This document shows, piece by piece, positions 21,849-33,316 of a DNA stretch of 64,000 nt. Source of the DNA: Branchipolynoe longqiensis (Eukaryota; Annelida; Polychaeta; Phyllodocida; Polynoidae); contig CM059193.1 in NCBI GenBank assembly GCA_030323885.1, forward strand, positions 75,585,040 to 75,649,039, written 5' to 3'. Under the pieces are notes generated by a model. That model was not told the DNA's origin. It saw nothing but the letters and a program-made list of their open reading frames with translations, and did not search any database. The translations under genes were made by a program, and so were the position numbers. Each line of letters starts with the position of its first letter. The first letter of the stretch is position 1.

Positions 21849-24378
21849 GGGTGAGGGAAGGAAGTGTGAGGGTTGAGGCATTCTGTAGTTGAACGAACCA
21901 GATAGTATCTAGTATATGAGTGTTGAGGGCGGGTGGGTGAGGGAGGAGGGAGTGGTGGTGGGGGGTTGAGGCATTCTGCAGTTGAACTAACCATCTAGTG
22001 TGTAACTATATGAGTGTTGAGGGTAGATGGGTGAGAGAGGAGGGAGTGGTGGGGGGGGGGGGGGTGGTTGAGGCATTCTGCAGTTGAACTAACCAGCTAG
22101 TATCTAGTATATGAGTGTTGAGGGTGGGTGGGTGAGGGTGGAGGGAGGTGGGGGGGGTGGTTGAGGCATTCTGTAGTTGAACTAACCATCTAGTGTTAAT
22201 TATATGAGTGTTGAGGGCGGGTGGGTGAGGGAGGAGGGAGTGGTGGTGGGGGGTTGAGGAATACTGCAGTTTAACTAACCAGCTAGTAGTAATTATATGA
22301 GTGTTGAGGGTGGATGGGTGAGAGTGGAGGTGGTGGGGGTGGAGGGTGGTTGAGGCATTCTGCAGTTTAACTAACCAGCTAGTAGTAATTATATGAGTGT
22401 TGAGGGTGGATGGGTGAGAGTGGAGGTAGTGGTGGGGGGTGGGGGGTGGTTGAGGCATTCTGCAGTTTAACTAACCAGCTAGTAGTAATTATATGAGTGT
22501 TGAGGGTGGATGGGTGAGAGTGGAGGTAGTGGGGGGGTGGAGGGTGGTTGAGGCATTCTGCAGTTTAACTAACCAGCTAGTAGTAATTATATGAGTGTTG
22601 AGGGTGGATGGGTGAGAGTGGAGGTAGTGGTGGGGGGGGGGTGGGTGGTTGAGGCATTCTGCAGTTTAACTAACCAGCTAGTAGTAATTATATGAGTGTT
22701 GAGGGTGGATGGGTGAGAGTGGAGGTAGTGGTGGGGTGGGGGGGTGGTTGAGGCATTCTGCAGTTTAACTAACCAGCTAGTAGTAATATATGAGTGTTGA
22801 GGGTGGATGGGTGAGAGTGGACGGTAGTGGTGGGGGGGGGGTGGTTGAGGCATTCTGCAGTTTAAACTAACCAGCTAGTAGTAAATATATGAGTGTTGAG
22901 GGTGGATGGGTGAGAGTGGATGGATGGGGGTGGAGGGTGGTTGAGGCATCTGCAGTTTAACTACAGCTAGTAGTAATTATATGAGTGTTGAGGGTGGATG
23001 GGTGAGAGTGGAGGTAGTGGGGGGGGGTGGGTGGTGGTAGGCATTCTGCAGTTTAACTAACCAGCTAGTAGTAATTATATGAGTGTTGAGGGTGGATGGG
23101 TGAGAGTGGAGGTAGTGGTGGGGTGGGGGGGTGGTTGAGGCATTCTGCAGTTTAACTAACCAGCTAGTAGTAATTATATGAGTGTTGAGGGTGGATGGGT
23201 GAGAGTGGAGGTAGTGGTGGGTGGGTGGGTGGTGAGGCATTCTGCAGTTTAACTAACCAGCTAGTAGTAATTATATGAGTGTTGAGGGTGGATGGTGAGA
23301 GTGGAGGTAGTGGGGGGGTGGGTGGTTGAGGCATTCTGCATTTTAACTAACCAGCTAGTAGTAATTATATGAGTGTTGAGGGTGGATGGGTGAGAGTGGA
23401 GGTAGTGGGGGGTGGGTGGTTGAGGCATTCTGCAGTTTAACTAACCAGCTAGTAGTAATTATATGAGTGTTGAGGGTGGATGGGTGAGAGTGGAGGTAGT
23501 GGGGGGTGGGTGGTTGAGGCATTCTGCAGTTTAACTAACCAGCTAGTAGTAATTATATGAGTGTTGAGGGTGGATGGGTGGAGAGTGGAGGTAGTGGGGG
23601 GTGGGGGGGTGGTTGAGGCATTCTGCAGTTTAACTAACCAGCTAGTAGTAATTATATGAGTGTTGAGGGTGGATGGGTGAGAGTAGAGGTAGTGGGGGGT
23701 GGGGGGGTGGTTGAGGCATTCTGCAGTTTAACTAACCAGCTACTACGAATTGTATGAGTGTTCAGGGTGGATGGGTGAGAGTGGAGGTAGTGGGGGGTGG
23801 GGGGGGGTGGTTGAGGCATTCTGCAGTTTAACTAACCAGCTAGTACGAATTGTATGAGTGTTCAGGGTGGATGGGTGAGAGAGGAGGTAATGGTGGGGGG
23901 GGGGGGTGGTTGAGGCATTCTGCAGTTTAACTAACCAGCTAGTACGAATTGTATGAGTGTTCAGGGTGGATGGGGGAGGGGGGAGGGAGTGGTGGGTGGA
24001 GGGAGTTGAGGCATGTTGTAGTTGAATTCACCAGCTAGTGTTAAGTATATGAGTGTTGAGGGTGGATGGGTGAGAGGGTCGGGAGTGGTGTGTGGACGGG
24101 GTTGAGGCATGTTGTAGTTGAATTCACCAGCTAGTGTTAAGTATATGAGTGTTGAGGGTGGGTGGGTGAGGGTGGCAGGGAGTGGTGGGTGTAGGGAGTT
24201 GAGGCACGCTGTAGTTGAACTAACCAGCTAGTGTTAAGTACATGAGTGTTGCAGGTGGGTGGGTGAGTGGAAAGGAGTGGTGGGATGATGGGGTTGAGGC
24301 ATGCTGTAGTTTAACTAACCAGCTAGTATTAAATATAAAGATGGGGGCATGATGCAGTTTAACTAACCAGCTCGGAGA
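21848..24378. repeat. About 100-bp G-rich minisatellite, roughly 25 units
   Basis: Each unit has GTTGAGGCATTCTGCAGTTT, AACTAACCAGCTAGTAGTAA, TATATGAGTGTTGAGGGTGG, and a length-variable G-rich stretch. Central units are almost identical. Edge units are diverged (GTAGTTGAAC variants), consistent with homogenisation from the middle. Minus-strand open frames across it (up to 150 codons) are artefacts. Confidence 0.95.
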
Positions 24379-24680
24379 CTTGTCGATTCATAACAACACC
24401 TGAATGTGTCTGGTGTTAGATGGTTGTCACGTTGAAGACAGCCACGTAGCTGGGTTAGATCGAGCACCCTGCAGCCGTCACACACGGGGCCGCACCCTAA
24501 TGCAGTCACGTATGGCTGTCATGTCGGCTACAGCCACTGCGCAGGCGCATCGGGGAGCACTATTATGGGTACGTCTTAGGGACGGCCCCGGCCACGTCGG
24601 GAGGTAGGCCCGGGCTCAACACCTGAGTGGCGCCCAGGGCCGGGCCGGGAGATCGCCTTTAACCCCGGCAGTGACACCCC
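24379..24680. other. GC-rich unique island between two minisatellites
   Basis: Non-repetitive CpG-containing sequence with one plus-strand open frame (24404-24607, 67 codons) ending close to GAGGTAGGCC, which could be a splice donor. I recognise no domain, and its status as an exon is unproven. Confidence 0.3.
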
Positions 24681-25700
24681 GAGGGGTGGAGGGTGGGGAG
24701 GCGGAGGGGTAAGGGGGGGGGGACTGAGAAAGGGTAAAGGAGGGAGGTGGGTTGTGGGGGTGAGTTGTGGGTGGGTTGGGGCGTAGGGGATTGGCGATAG
24801 GGGATTGGAGGGGGGGGGGAGAACCTCAGAAAGGGTAAAGGAGGGCGATGGGTTGTGGGGGATGGGTTGTGGGGGATGGGTTGTGGGTGGGGTGGGGTGG
24901 GGATTGGGGGTGGGGTTGGGGTAATGGGTGTGGGTTGGGGTGGGGTAGGATGAAGGGGGTTGGGTTAGAGTAGGGGTAGGGCGTGGGGATTGGAGTGGTG
25001 TTAGGGTGGGGGGGGGGGGGGGGTAAAGGTTGTGGTGGGTAGTGGTGAGGGGCGGGGCTGGGGGAGAGAGACCGCGGATTGCGTTTGAATTAGGGTGGGG
25101 GCTTGGGTAGAGGGTTGGGTGGGTAGGAGGAGGGGAGGGGGGAGGGAGAGCGTGGGGAGGAGAAACTTAGAAAAGGGTAAAGTGGATGACTAGGAGAGTA
25201 GGGGGGCAGGGTTTGTGTGTGTGGGGGGGGGGGGGGGTTGGAGTGGGATGTGTGGGGGAGGGGGGGAGGTTAATGGTGGGGGTGGGGAGCGGTAGTAGCA
25301 ACTCAGAAAGGGCAAGGCGTATGAGGAGGAGTTGGGGAGGGGGGGGGGGGGGGAAGGGGAAGGGAGAGGCTGTGAGTGTGGGTGTGGGTGGGGTGCAGCA
25401 TGAGGTAGGGGTTTGGGGGTTGGGTAAGGGTGGGGGTTAGGATTGTGGGGTAGAGGTGGAGGAGGAAATGAGGGGGTGTGGATGTGGGGGATGGGGATGT
25501 GAGTGAGGTGAAGTATGGGGGGAAGGGTGGGGGTAGGTGGCAGATGTGGGGGTTGGGGTAGGAGTGGGGGTTGGGGTTGTGATGTGGGTGTTGTGGGGTA
25601 GGGGTGAGGTGTGGGGTATGCGTGGGGTTGGGGCAGTGCTGGGGGTTGAGGTAGAGGTGGGAGTTGTGGTGGTTGAGGTAGAGTGGCGGGCATGTCGTTG
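24681..25700. repeat. G-rich degenerate repeat belt
   Basis: Irregular units such as GGGTTGTGGGGGATG and GGGGTTGGGGT with several G runs of 8-14. Imperfect longer duplications are visible (CTCAGAAAGGGTAAAGG at about 24827, with relatives at 24726, 25167 and 25302). There is strong G/C strand asymmetry and dense potential for G-quadruplexes on the plus strand. Confidence 0.9.
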
Positions 25701-25813
25701 CTATGGTTGCTTAATTAGGGTGGTGGTGGGCGTGTATCTATGGGCGTGGTTGGTTATCTGTCTGTCTAGGTGCAATGGATGCTGATTTAGCGTGGTAGGG
25801 ATGTGTATGGGTG

Positions 25814-26316
25814 AAGGCCAAGTCACACCTTACCGGACTGGGGAAGCGGACGCTGTCCGGTGAAATAGGCAATGTCCGGTACATGTCTGGTACCCATCCG
25901 GTGGTGTCTGGTGGTGTCCTGTGGTGTCCAGTACAAGTTTTGAACATGCACTACCCCAACTAACTTCTACCAGACACCGCCGGACTGACATGTCCGGTTG
26001 GTGTCTGGTTTGTCCGGTTCATGTCTGGTACCCATCCATACATGTCCATTACCCATCCTTTGGTGTCTGGTTGGTGTCTGGTTTGTCCGTTTTGGCCGAA
26101 TCATGTCCGGTACCCATCCGTTACGTGTCCGGTTCTCGCCCGGTTCTTGTCCGGTACATGTACGGTACATGCATGGTACTTGTCCGGTGGCCCGGCGGCA
26201 ATTGACCCAATTACGCTTCATTTCGGAACATTTCGATACATTTTGTCACCGGGCACCAACATTCTTTGTCTGGTTCATGTCCGATGCTTGATCCGGTAAG
26301 GTGTGACAGGCGCTTG
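25814..26316. mobile_element. FB2 element, copy 2
   Basis: The left end AAGGCCAAGTCACACC, continuing TTACCGGACTGGGG, and the right end, read on the other strand as AAGCGCCTGTCACACC, continuing TTACCGGATCAAGC, are inverted repeats. The interior is packed with ~10-bp units: GGTGTCTGGT, TGTCCGGTAC, CCCATCCGGT. The central hairpin seen in copy 1 is half lost (CAAGTTTTGAACATGCAC is kept, the return arm is altered). Confidence 0.85.
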
Positions 26317-26494
26317 AGGGTGTGGGTATATTTGTCCGTGGGTGCTATGGTTGCTTAATAAACAGCAGGGATAGCAGTAAGGTTTATTACCTTTCTCATG
26401 AATCCACATCACCTGTCCGCGCCTCATCTCCATGTGCAGACAAGCCTTATCTAGTTAGTGTCTCCTAAACAAGAAGGTAGGTATCACATCAGAC

Positions 26495-26815
26495 GGACCG
26501 GGCGTGGTGGCCGAATCGGTAGAGCACAGGCCTCGTGTGTGGAATATCGGGAGTTTGCGAGTTTGGTTCCCGGTCGAGTCAAACCAATGACTTAAAATTT
26601 GATACTTGCCGCTTCCTAGTGTGGTGGTTGGCATTATTAGGATAGGGCAAGGGCTGATTAGCTCAATGTCAGGATAATGTGACTGAGTGGGATATTGGGT
26701 CATGGTGCCGGTGGCCTGTTTTCCCAGTGGGGCATCACTATAACATTACCATGAGTGCATACTGTCACAAGTCGGTACCCATCCTGATATGACCTTAGAT
26801 GTTGCTAGGCCATCA
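26495..26815 (+). mobile_element. SINE-A with intact first-type head
   Basis: GGTGGCCGAATCGGTAGAGC and GGTTCCCGGTCGAGTCAAAC are followed by a full body and the tail CCTTAGATGTTGCTAGG. Confidence 0.85.
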
Positions 26816-27243
26816 AACAACTAAAAACAACCTCACACCAGACGTTGTGATGACACTCGTTGGGGAAAGATATAGCTCTCTGTACAGCTTCATAGAAAAA
26901 GGGGACTGTCTAGTGGTGTTCATAATGCATTGTTTTGAATGTATTCAGGTGAGATATGATAAGACCCACGTTGTCCTGCTCTATCACCAGTGTGATATCA
27001 TATTTTCATTGTGTGCAATGGTTGTGTGTTAAATCGGTTCTGGCTTATGTGCTGTATAAGCAATTATACAAGTATATTTATCCGAAAACCGATTATATAT
27101 GAGTTGTGTTGTGCCGTCAGTTCATATCAACATGATACTACCCCAACTAACTGACACTCATCCAGTCATCGACTGGCCAGGCCTTCTGCCTCGCCTGGTG
27201 GCGCCGCCTGCCGCTTCCCCCTCGCCTGGCTCTGCTTCATGCA
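26816..27243. other. No recognised feature
   Basis: Unique sequence. The open frame 26799-27032 overlaps the SINE tail and shows no known domain. Confidence 0.45.
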
Positions 27244-27785
27244 TGTAAATATCAACGGTCTGTTAATAATATAATGCACGGTAAACGTCAGCAGTTTGTT
27301 AGTAAAGTCAATGGTTTATTAGTAAAATCATGCTTGTAAATGTTGGCGTTTTTTTTAGTAAAGTCATGCTTGTAAATGTCAACGGTTTGTTAGTAAAGTC
27401 ATGCTTGTAAATGTTGGCAGTGTGTTAGTAAAGTCATGCTTTTAAATGTCAGTGGTTTGTTAGTAAAGTCATGCTTGTAAATGTCAGCGGTTTGTTAGTA
27501 AAGGCATGCTTGTAAATGTCAGTGGGTTATTAGTAAATTCATGCTTGTAAATGTCGGAGGTTTGTTACTAAAGTCATGCTTGTAAATTTCGCAGGTTTGT
27601 TAGTAAAGGCATGCTTGTAAATGTTGGTGGTTTGTTAGTAAAGTCATGCTTGTAAATGTCAGCGTTTGTTAGTAAAGTCATGATTGTAAATGTTGGCGGT
27701 TTGTTAGTAAAGGCATGCTTGTAAATGTCAGCGGTTTGTTAGTAAAATCATGCTAGTAAATGTCAGCGGTTTGTCATAAAGTGGT
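27244..27785. repeat. 35-bp minisatellite, about 15 units
   Basis: The unit is TCATGCTTGTAAATGTC plus AGCGGTTTGTTAGTAAAG, with point variants (TTGGCGG, CAGTGGG). Units are directly contiguous, so this is not a CRISPR-like spaced array. Confidence 0.9.
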
Positions 27786-29105
27786 GTAATGTACGCAGCA
27801 TTGGTATATTATGTGATATTAGGATGTTGGGTGTACGTATAGGGCTGGGTATATACAGAGTTGGAGGTATGGGGTGAGGGGAGGTGGCAGAAGGGTGTGG
27901 GTAAGGGGTGAGTGTATGAGTGGACATGGGGGTGGTGGGAAATGGGGGGGGGTGAGTAACGGGTATTTGTATAGACTCATAAAGTTGGGAGCAATTATGA
28001 TCTGCATATCCGGGGTAACCCTGTGAAACTAATCATTATAATGGGTATTAGATGACGAGACGAAAAGCCTCATGATGTAATGTGCAAATTGTGTTATTGA
28101 AATGTACTTGTTGGCGTGATATTCATCTATATATATATATATATATATATATACATAGGGAGTATATTGAATAATATCTGTATGTAAAAATATGTAGCGG
28201 GCACTATTTTTCTGGCGGTGATTATGCTTATGTCAGCGGATGCTAGCGCCACCTATCAGCACAGACATGCAGCCATGTGGACCGGGAGAACACCAGAACT
28301 GTTGGATACAATATTTACTATCGACTTTCTTGCTGGAATTTGTCTTTCTGTATGTGTGGGCGAGGAATCTTTTCCCTATCTAGAAAATAAATTCGGAGCT
28401 AACCTTACTGAATTGGATATATATATGTTGCCATATAAACATTGCTATTTTTCTATACTACTCACATATAATTAAGAGAAACCCAATAGACCAAGGTGTC
28501 AGGTCGCCAATAGAGGGGGTGTAATGTCGTCACAATACAACTTTCGGTGGCCATATTGGATTACGTACAGAAGACTGTGCTTATTTACTGATTTCTTGCT
28601 TTCTTTGTCACTGTTTTGAGCAGTTTGGCCTCAGATGTTGTTGCTAAAGTGCTGTAAGTAAACACATTGGATGTAAACTGCCCAGAACGTCCCAAAACAC
28701 AACACTCTGTTTTACTGCATCTGCATGCATTCACAACATGGCTAGGGAGGGTGCTCATAATTCAAGGTGGCTGGCTGCTGACTGTTAAGTGATGACGTCA
28801 CGTGCACTCCCTCAATAGTCCAGACTCGACAACTATTGAGCACAGCCCCTCTTGAAGCATATACAGAACAGCTTTTCCTCCCAAAGTCAGAAAGATCCAG
28901 TAACGGCTTGGAATTTCAAATTGAACAACTAAGGCAAAGGTAAAAGACAATTTAGTATCTATGTGAATTGGGCACCCTTTATTGATCGAATTAAAGGATG
29001 GACACACTGTCCAGCTACACCATCATCAACTGTATGCATTCACATTAGTAATCCGATTCATTCATACATCATTGCAATATATATTTTCTAAAGGTACCAT
29101 GGGAT
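27786..29105. other. No recognised gene
   Basis: G-rich 27840-27960, a (TA)n tract at 28127-28153, and otherwise unique sequence. The plus-strand open frame 28218-28475 (85 codons) has no recognised domain. Confidence 0.45.
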
Positions 29106-29107
29106 AT

Positions 29108-29457
29108 ACCAGAAGGGGTAACCAAATGAGTTGAGCGTCCGCCTCTTGTTTTGGTAGATCGTCGGATTCGAATCCATGTGTTTGAACCCTCGTTGAGTCA
29201 AACCAATGACTTAATAACTGATACTTGTGGCTCTTTAGCCAGGTACTCGGCATATTTAGGATAGGACAATGCCTGGTTGGCTCAGTGTCAGGATAATTTG
29301 ACTGAGTGGGATATCAGGTCATGGTGCTAGTGTCCTGGTCTCCCAATGGGGCAGTACTATAAAGTCACCATAAGTGCGCATTGTCACAAGTTGGTACCCG
29401 TCCTGATGTGACCTGATATGTTGCCAGGACGTAAATCTCCAACAACCAAATAACCAA
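29108..29457 (+). mobile_element. SINE-A with second-type head
   Basis: The head AACCAAATGAGTTGAGCGTC and GATCGTCGGATTCGAATCC are of the tRNA-Ser/Leu-like type. The body is complete to CAGGACGTAAATCTCC and (CCAA)n. Confidence 0.8.
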
Positions 29458-29700
29458 CCCTCTACTTAGTCAAAGAATTTTATTGACAAATACAAATTTG
29501 TTAAACCCACAAAAAGCATTTTAGTGAAGTAATGTTATCGCAACAGTAACTTCTCTGGTTGATATACAGAAACATTATACTTTTATAGATGCAAGTGAAC
29601 CTGAATATATCCGAATTGAGTAGCCAAACTTGTCTGCTCATTTTGATATTACTGATTATGATGAATGGTTATAGAAGCAGGCCCGCTATCAGACGAAATA

Positions 29701-30053
29701 TTAATTCAAGTTGCATAGTCCGATGATTTTGAGTTATTGACATTTTCTTAGATAAATATGTTAGGTTGATTGTTATAATATACCTTACTTTACCATGAAG
29801 TAACTTCTATTTTAAATGGCTAACTTTTAATATATTTGAAGTGCAACCATGCACAATCGATTTGGGAAAGCATACCAAAACACTGACACCATATCCTTCT
29901 GCAGTAACAGATTCTATTCAATTGCGTCAGTAGTCCCTTCTGTGCGGCGGCAACTGTTTAATAAGTGCAGCAGCATCTAAATCAGATGTGTCCAATCAAA
30001 GTTAGATAATTGTTTTGGTTTTGAATATTTTATGTTGACCATGCAGCTTTAAA
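29701..30053. mobile_element. MITE-D, complete
   Basis: It begins TTAATTCAAGTTGCATAGTC and ends GACCATGCAGCTTTAA. The interior contains CTTACTTTACCATGAAGTAA and CTTCTGCAGTAACAGATTC. It is about 350 bp with TTAA at both ends. Confidence 0.8.
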
Positions 30054-30114
30054 AATGCTGCTAATGATCCTCATTTACTCAGGTGTGTTTCTCTTCATTT
30101 TGTTTGTTGATTCT

Positions 30115-30136
30115 TTGGGGGGGGGGGGGGGGGATG
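30115..30136. repeat. Poly-G tract
   Basis: A run of about 17 G (30117-30133) between two MITE-D copies. Confidence 0.9.
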
Positions 30137-30189
30137 GGCGATATGAACGGTGAATCCTTAATTTAACAGATCCCAAAGCGTTATATTAG

Positions 30190-30532
30190 TTAAAGCTGCA
30201 TAGTCTGGTGAAAACATCAAATTTTCAAAACCAAAACAATTATCCAGATTTGATTCTACATATCTACCTTAGATACTGATGCACTTATTAAACATTTACC
30301 AGCACATAGAAGGGACTACTGAGTCAATTAATAGAACCTGTTACTGCAGAAGCCTATGGTGAAAGAGTTGCCAAAATTAATTTAGCATGTTTCCATTTCA
30401 ACTATCTCAAAAGTTTGCGATTTAAAATATAAGTTACTTCAAACTAAAGTAAGGTAGATTATAATGAAAAACCTAATATGTTTATCTCAGGAAATGAGAG
30501 AAACTCAAATCCATCGGACTATGCAATGTTAA
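30190..30532. mobile_element. MITE-D, complete, opposite orientation
   Basis: TTAAAGCTGCATAGTCTGGT at the left and ATCGGACTATGCAATGTTAA at the right. The internal sequence is the reverse complement of 29701-30053. The two copies face each other with about 140 bp between them. Confidence 0.85.
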
Positions 30533-30984
30533 GCTACCTCCCACGTAATTGTTGGCTGTATATATGTGTCTGGGGCAGCCCCCATGCCTCCATCTCCCCC
30601 CACTCCGCTCAACCCCCCTCACCACCCCCCCCTACACCCTCTTCAAGCGGGAGCCATTTAGATGCGTACCAGCCAATAATCCCATCAATATCTGCTGATT
30701 GCCTTCAGGGACCATCAGGCGTACACCTGGCTAGTGAACCGAGATGCCTCTCTAGCTATCAGGTTATATGTAAAGGCTGCCATACAATTAGCGACAAAAC
30801 ACAGCGACTCCCGTGAATTGACTACCTTTTGCAATATACGATATGCAGGTATTGCAATACCTCAGGGAGTTTGACGCCCCTGCCCTGCAGAGTTGTAAGC
30901 CACTGCCTTGTGGTACAGGTTCTTGACAGAACCGAAGGCTAAGGGAGCAAACCCTGAACAGAAAACCATGTCACTGTGGCCGCA
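30533..30984. other. No recognised gene
   Basis: C-rich low complexity at 30595-30645, then unique sequence. The open frame 30478-30816 begins inside MITE-D and is not credible. Confidence 0.4.
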
Positions 30985-31260
30985 TCAAGGGCAGTTGATG
31001 TATGGAACTCCCAACATCTCCCGACCAGCCACTGCAGGGACAAATAGTTTTGCACCTGTCCCAACATGTTCTTGCTGGTGTGAAACCTCTATTTGCTCCC
31101 CGAGAGAGTGCTGCTGGTAACTTGCATAAGCCAGCAGCACTTCATCACTTTTGCAGGCAGCTTTCATGAAATGTACAACCGCACATGGCGAGCGGCAGTC
31201 AAGTAATGAAAGCAGTCTTTGTTGCATTGCGACCGACAGCATGATGATGATGACTTACTA
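30985..31260 (-). repeat. Inverted partner of 34213-34400
   Basis: The segment 31080-31250, read on the minus strand, matches 34213-34390 on the plus strand. Both contain a hairpin with arms AGTGCTGCTGG and CCAGCAGCACT (here at about 31109-31141). An 85-codon minus-strand frame is open here, but the partner has stops and a 36-bp indel in the same frame. Most differences between the pair change the amino acid, so protein-level selection is not supported. Confidence 0.6.
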
Positions 31261-31368
31261 TCTTCTATTTAGTGATTTTATAGATGCACGCTATTCGACC
31301 TGTATATCAAGACTACTGTCTGATGAATCTGGAGAGGTATTATCATCTTAGACTGATATATGTGACAT

Positions 31369-31603
31369 TTTGTTTTATTTAACAATGCCTCTAGAGGACA
31401 TTGATGTTTATCATCGGCTACTGGTTGTCAAACATATGGTCATTCTGATATATTTCTTTGGAGGAAACCTGCTGCTCCCACATAGGCTACTCTTTCCGAT
31501 AAGCAGCAAGGGGTCTTTTATATGCACTTTCCCACAGACAGGAGAGCACATGCCACAGCCGTTGATGAACCAGTTGTTGATCACTGGTTGCACATGAATT
31601 CAA
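31369..31603 (-). mobile_element. SINE-B, head lost
   Basis: From the family end (CAATGCCTCTAGAGGACATTG on the plus strand; shared core CCTCTAGAG) through TTATATGCACTTTCCCACAG to the CAGTTGTTGATCACTGG segment. The tRNA-like head is missing. Confidence 0.8.
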
Positions 31604-31661
31604 AACCAATTCATAATTATATAGACCATCTGAATCACTCCAGTATCTCTGAATCCACTAT

Positions 31662-32325
31662 TTAAAGCTGCATAGTCCGATGAAGCATCACATTTTTTTA
31701 ACGAAAACAAGTATTTCGATTTGAATCTCCATATCAACTTATGTATTGATGCACTTAATAAACATTTGTTTCTGCATAGAACACTGTATAAGTGAAACGT
31801 GACTCAATTTCATACAACCTGTTAGCGCTGAATCCTGTGGTGTCAGACTTTTGCCGGGCTTGCCAAAACAAAGTTTGCATGTTTGAATTTCAGATATATA
31901 TCTCAGAAGTAAGATATTTCAAATAAAATTTACCTGAAACTGAAGTAAAGTAGATAATAATGAACAATCTAATGTATTGTCAGGAGGTGATGAAAATGGG
32001 AAATATTGCGCCTAGAGCAGGACTCGAACCCACATCTTTTTGCACTCTGGGCCAGTGTGCTAACCATTACACCATCTAGGCTCCCTGATATCACCATACT
32101 ACCCATTAAATTGTAGGCCTCTTCTACATATCTAACTTATATACTGGTTACTTATTAAATAATTGTCACCACAGAGAAAGGAATACCGAGGCAATTGAAT
32201 AGAACCTATTACTTCAGTAGCCTATGGTGTCAGAGTTTTGGCATGGTTGCCAACATTAATTTTGCATGATTGCACTTAAAAATAATTAGCAATTTAAAAT
32301 AAAAGTTATTTTAAATTGTTGACCG
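31662..32325. mobile_element. MITE-D pair or one split copy around SINE-Q
   Basis: 31662 begins TTAAAGCTGCATAGTCCGAT and runs to about 31980. After a SINE-Q insertion, 32113-32325 again shows MITE-D interior (GAATAGAACCTATTACTTCA, GCCTATGGTGTCAGAG). Because this interior segment is already present before the SINE-Q, the second piece is a different partial copy. Confidence 0.7.
31983..32112 (-). mobile_element. SINE-Q, tRNA-Gln-like fragment
   Basis: On the minus strand GATGGTGTAATGGTTAGCAC closely resembles the 5' half of tRNA-Gln (A-box). It is followed by GGGTTCGAGTCCTGCTC (B-box) and GCGCAATATTTCCCATTTTC. The anticodon stem is not tRNA-like, so it is a retroposon and not a functional tRNA gene. 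Confidence 0.75.
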
Positions 32326-32751
32326 ATAAGAACAAATATGACACATGCGCAGATAATGCGCGAAATAGAGTATCCGTAATTCAAGTGATTGATTGATTGA
32401 CGTGATTTTACGCCATGTCCTCAACAAAGGCCATATTCACGGCGGCTGGAAATCTAAAGCCCGTCGTACATTGTATGAGAATGTGTTGAGAAAGAAATAC
32501 AGCTTCAAGGTTCCTGTTAAATAGGGGTATGCTATTGTGATCAATATTACACATTAGATGTATTGAGATGTTAACCGCTAAAGAATCATGCTGGTAGCTG
32601 TGCTTCTGATCCCCGAGAATGAAGAGTTTCGAAGACCAATAATCATGTGATATATGGCTGCCTTACCCCGATATTGCATTAGGCTGGGTAATATGCATAT
32701 ATGTGCTTCGGATCCCCGATTAACAAGGGGTGGGGTCAAGACCAATTATGC

Positions 32752-33078
32752 TGTGGCCGAATCGGTAGAGCGCGGGTCTCGCGTGCGGGAGATCGGGAGT
32801 TCGGTTCCCGATCGAGAGAAACCAATGACTTATAAAATTGACACTTGTTGCTTCCTAGCCTGGTGCTCGGCATTAACAGGATAGGGCAAGGGCTGGTTAG
32901 CTAAGTGTCAGGATAATGTGACTGAGTGGTATATTAGGCCATGGTGCCGGTGGCCTGACTTCCCAGTGGGGCAGCACTATAAAGTTGAAATGAGTGTGCA
33001 CTGTCACAAGTCGGTACCCATCCTGATATGACCTAAGATGTTACCAGGACTTAAGATTCCAACAACCAACCAACATGT
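32752..33078 (+). mobile_element. SINE-A with intact first-type head
   Basis: TGGCCGAATCGGTAGAGCGC and GTTCGGTTCCCGATCGAG are followed by a full body. The tail is AAGATGTTACCAGGACTTAA with (CCAA)n. Confidence 0.85.
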
Positions 33079-33133
33079 ATGACTGCCTTATCCTAATATT
33101 GATTGCATTAGGCTTGGAGGAGATGCACATATA

Positions 33134-33316
33134 GTAAAACCTCTTTAACCGACCACCTCCACAGATCGACCACTCCCCTGTATCAATCCCTTTATTTGGG
33201 TCCCATACAATACTATTGATACGATAAAAAAAACGCCTTAAACCAACCACCTCCCTAAATGGACCATTAAAGGTCGGTCCCATGGTCGGTCGATGTACAG
33301 AGGTTTTACTCTATAT
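33134..33316. mobile_element. Pogo/Tigger-like MITE
   Basis: The left end AGTAAAACCTCTTTAACCGA and the right end (other strand AGTAAAACCTCTGTACATCG) are inverted repeats flanked by TA. The AGTAAAACCTC terminus is typical of Tc1/mariner-pogo relatives. About 180 bp, no coding sequence. Confidence 0.75.

Noticed and set aside
22006..23240. Minus-strand open frames across the ~100-bp minisatellite
   Set aside because: Repeat-driven; interrupted wherever G-run lengths change.
25190..25693. 167-codon proline-rich minus-strand frame
   Set aside because: Compositional artefact of the G-rich belt.
26495..26590. Functional tRNA gene in the SINE-A head
   Set aside because: A- and B-boxes are present but there is no paired acceptor stem or proper anticodon arm, and it is joined to the SINE body.
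27244..27785. CRISPR-like regular repeats
   Set aside because: The 35-bp units are contiguous with no unique spacers, and the genome is eukaryotic.
28218..28475. 85-codon plus-strand open frame
   Set aside because: No domain, no splice context and length within chance for this composition.
30985..31242. Conserved protein segment shared with 34.2-34.4 kb
   Set aside because: Over about 32 aligned codons most differences (about five of seven) change the amino acid, and the second copy has stops, so selection on protein is not supported.
31983..32112. tRNA-Gln gene on the minus strand
   Set aside because: Only A- and B-box regions resemble tRNA-Gln; the anticodon and acceptor stems do not fold, and the same sequence recurs at 46.1 and 60.3 kb as a retroposon.
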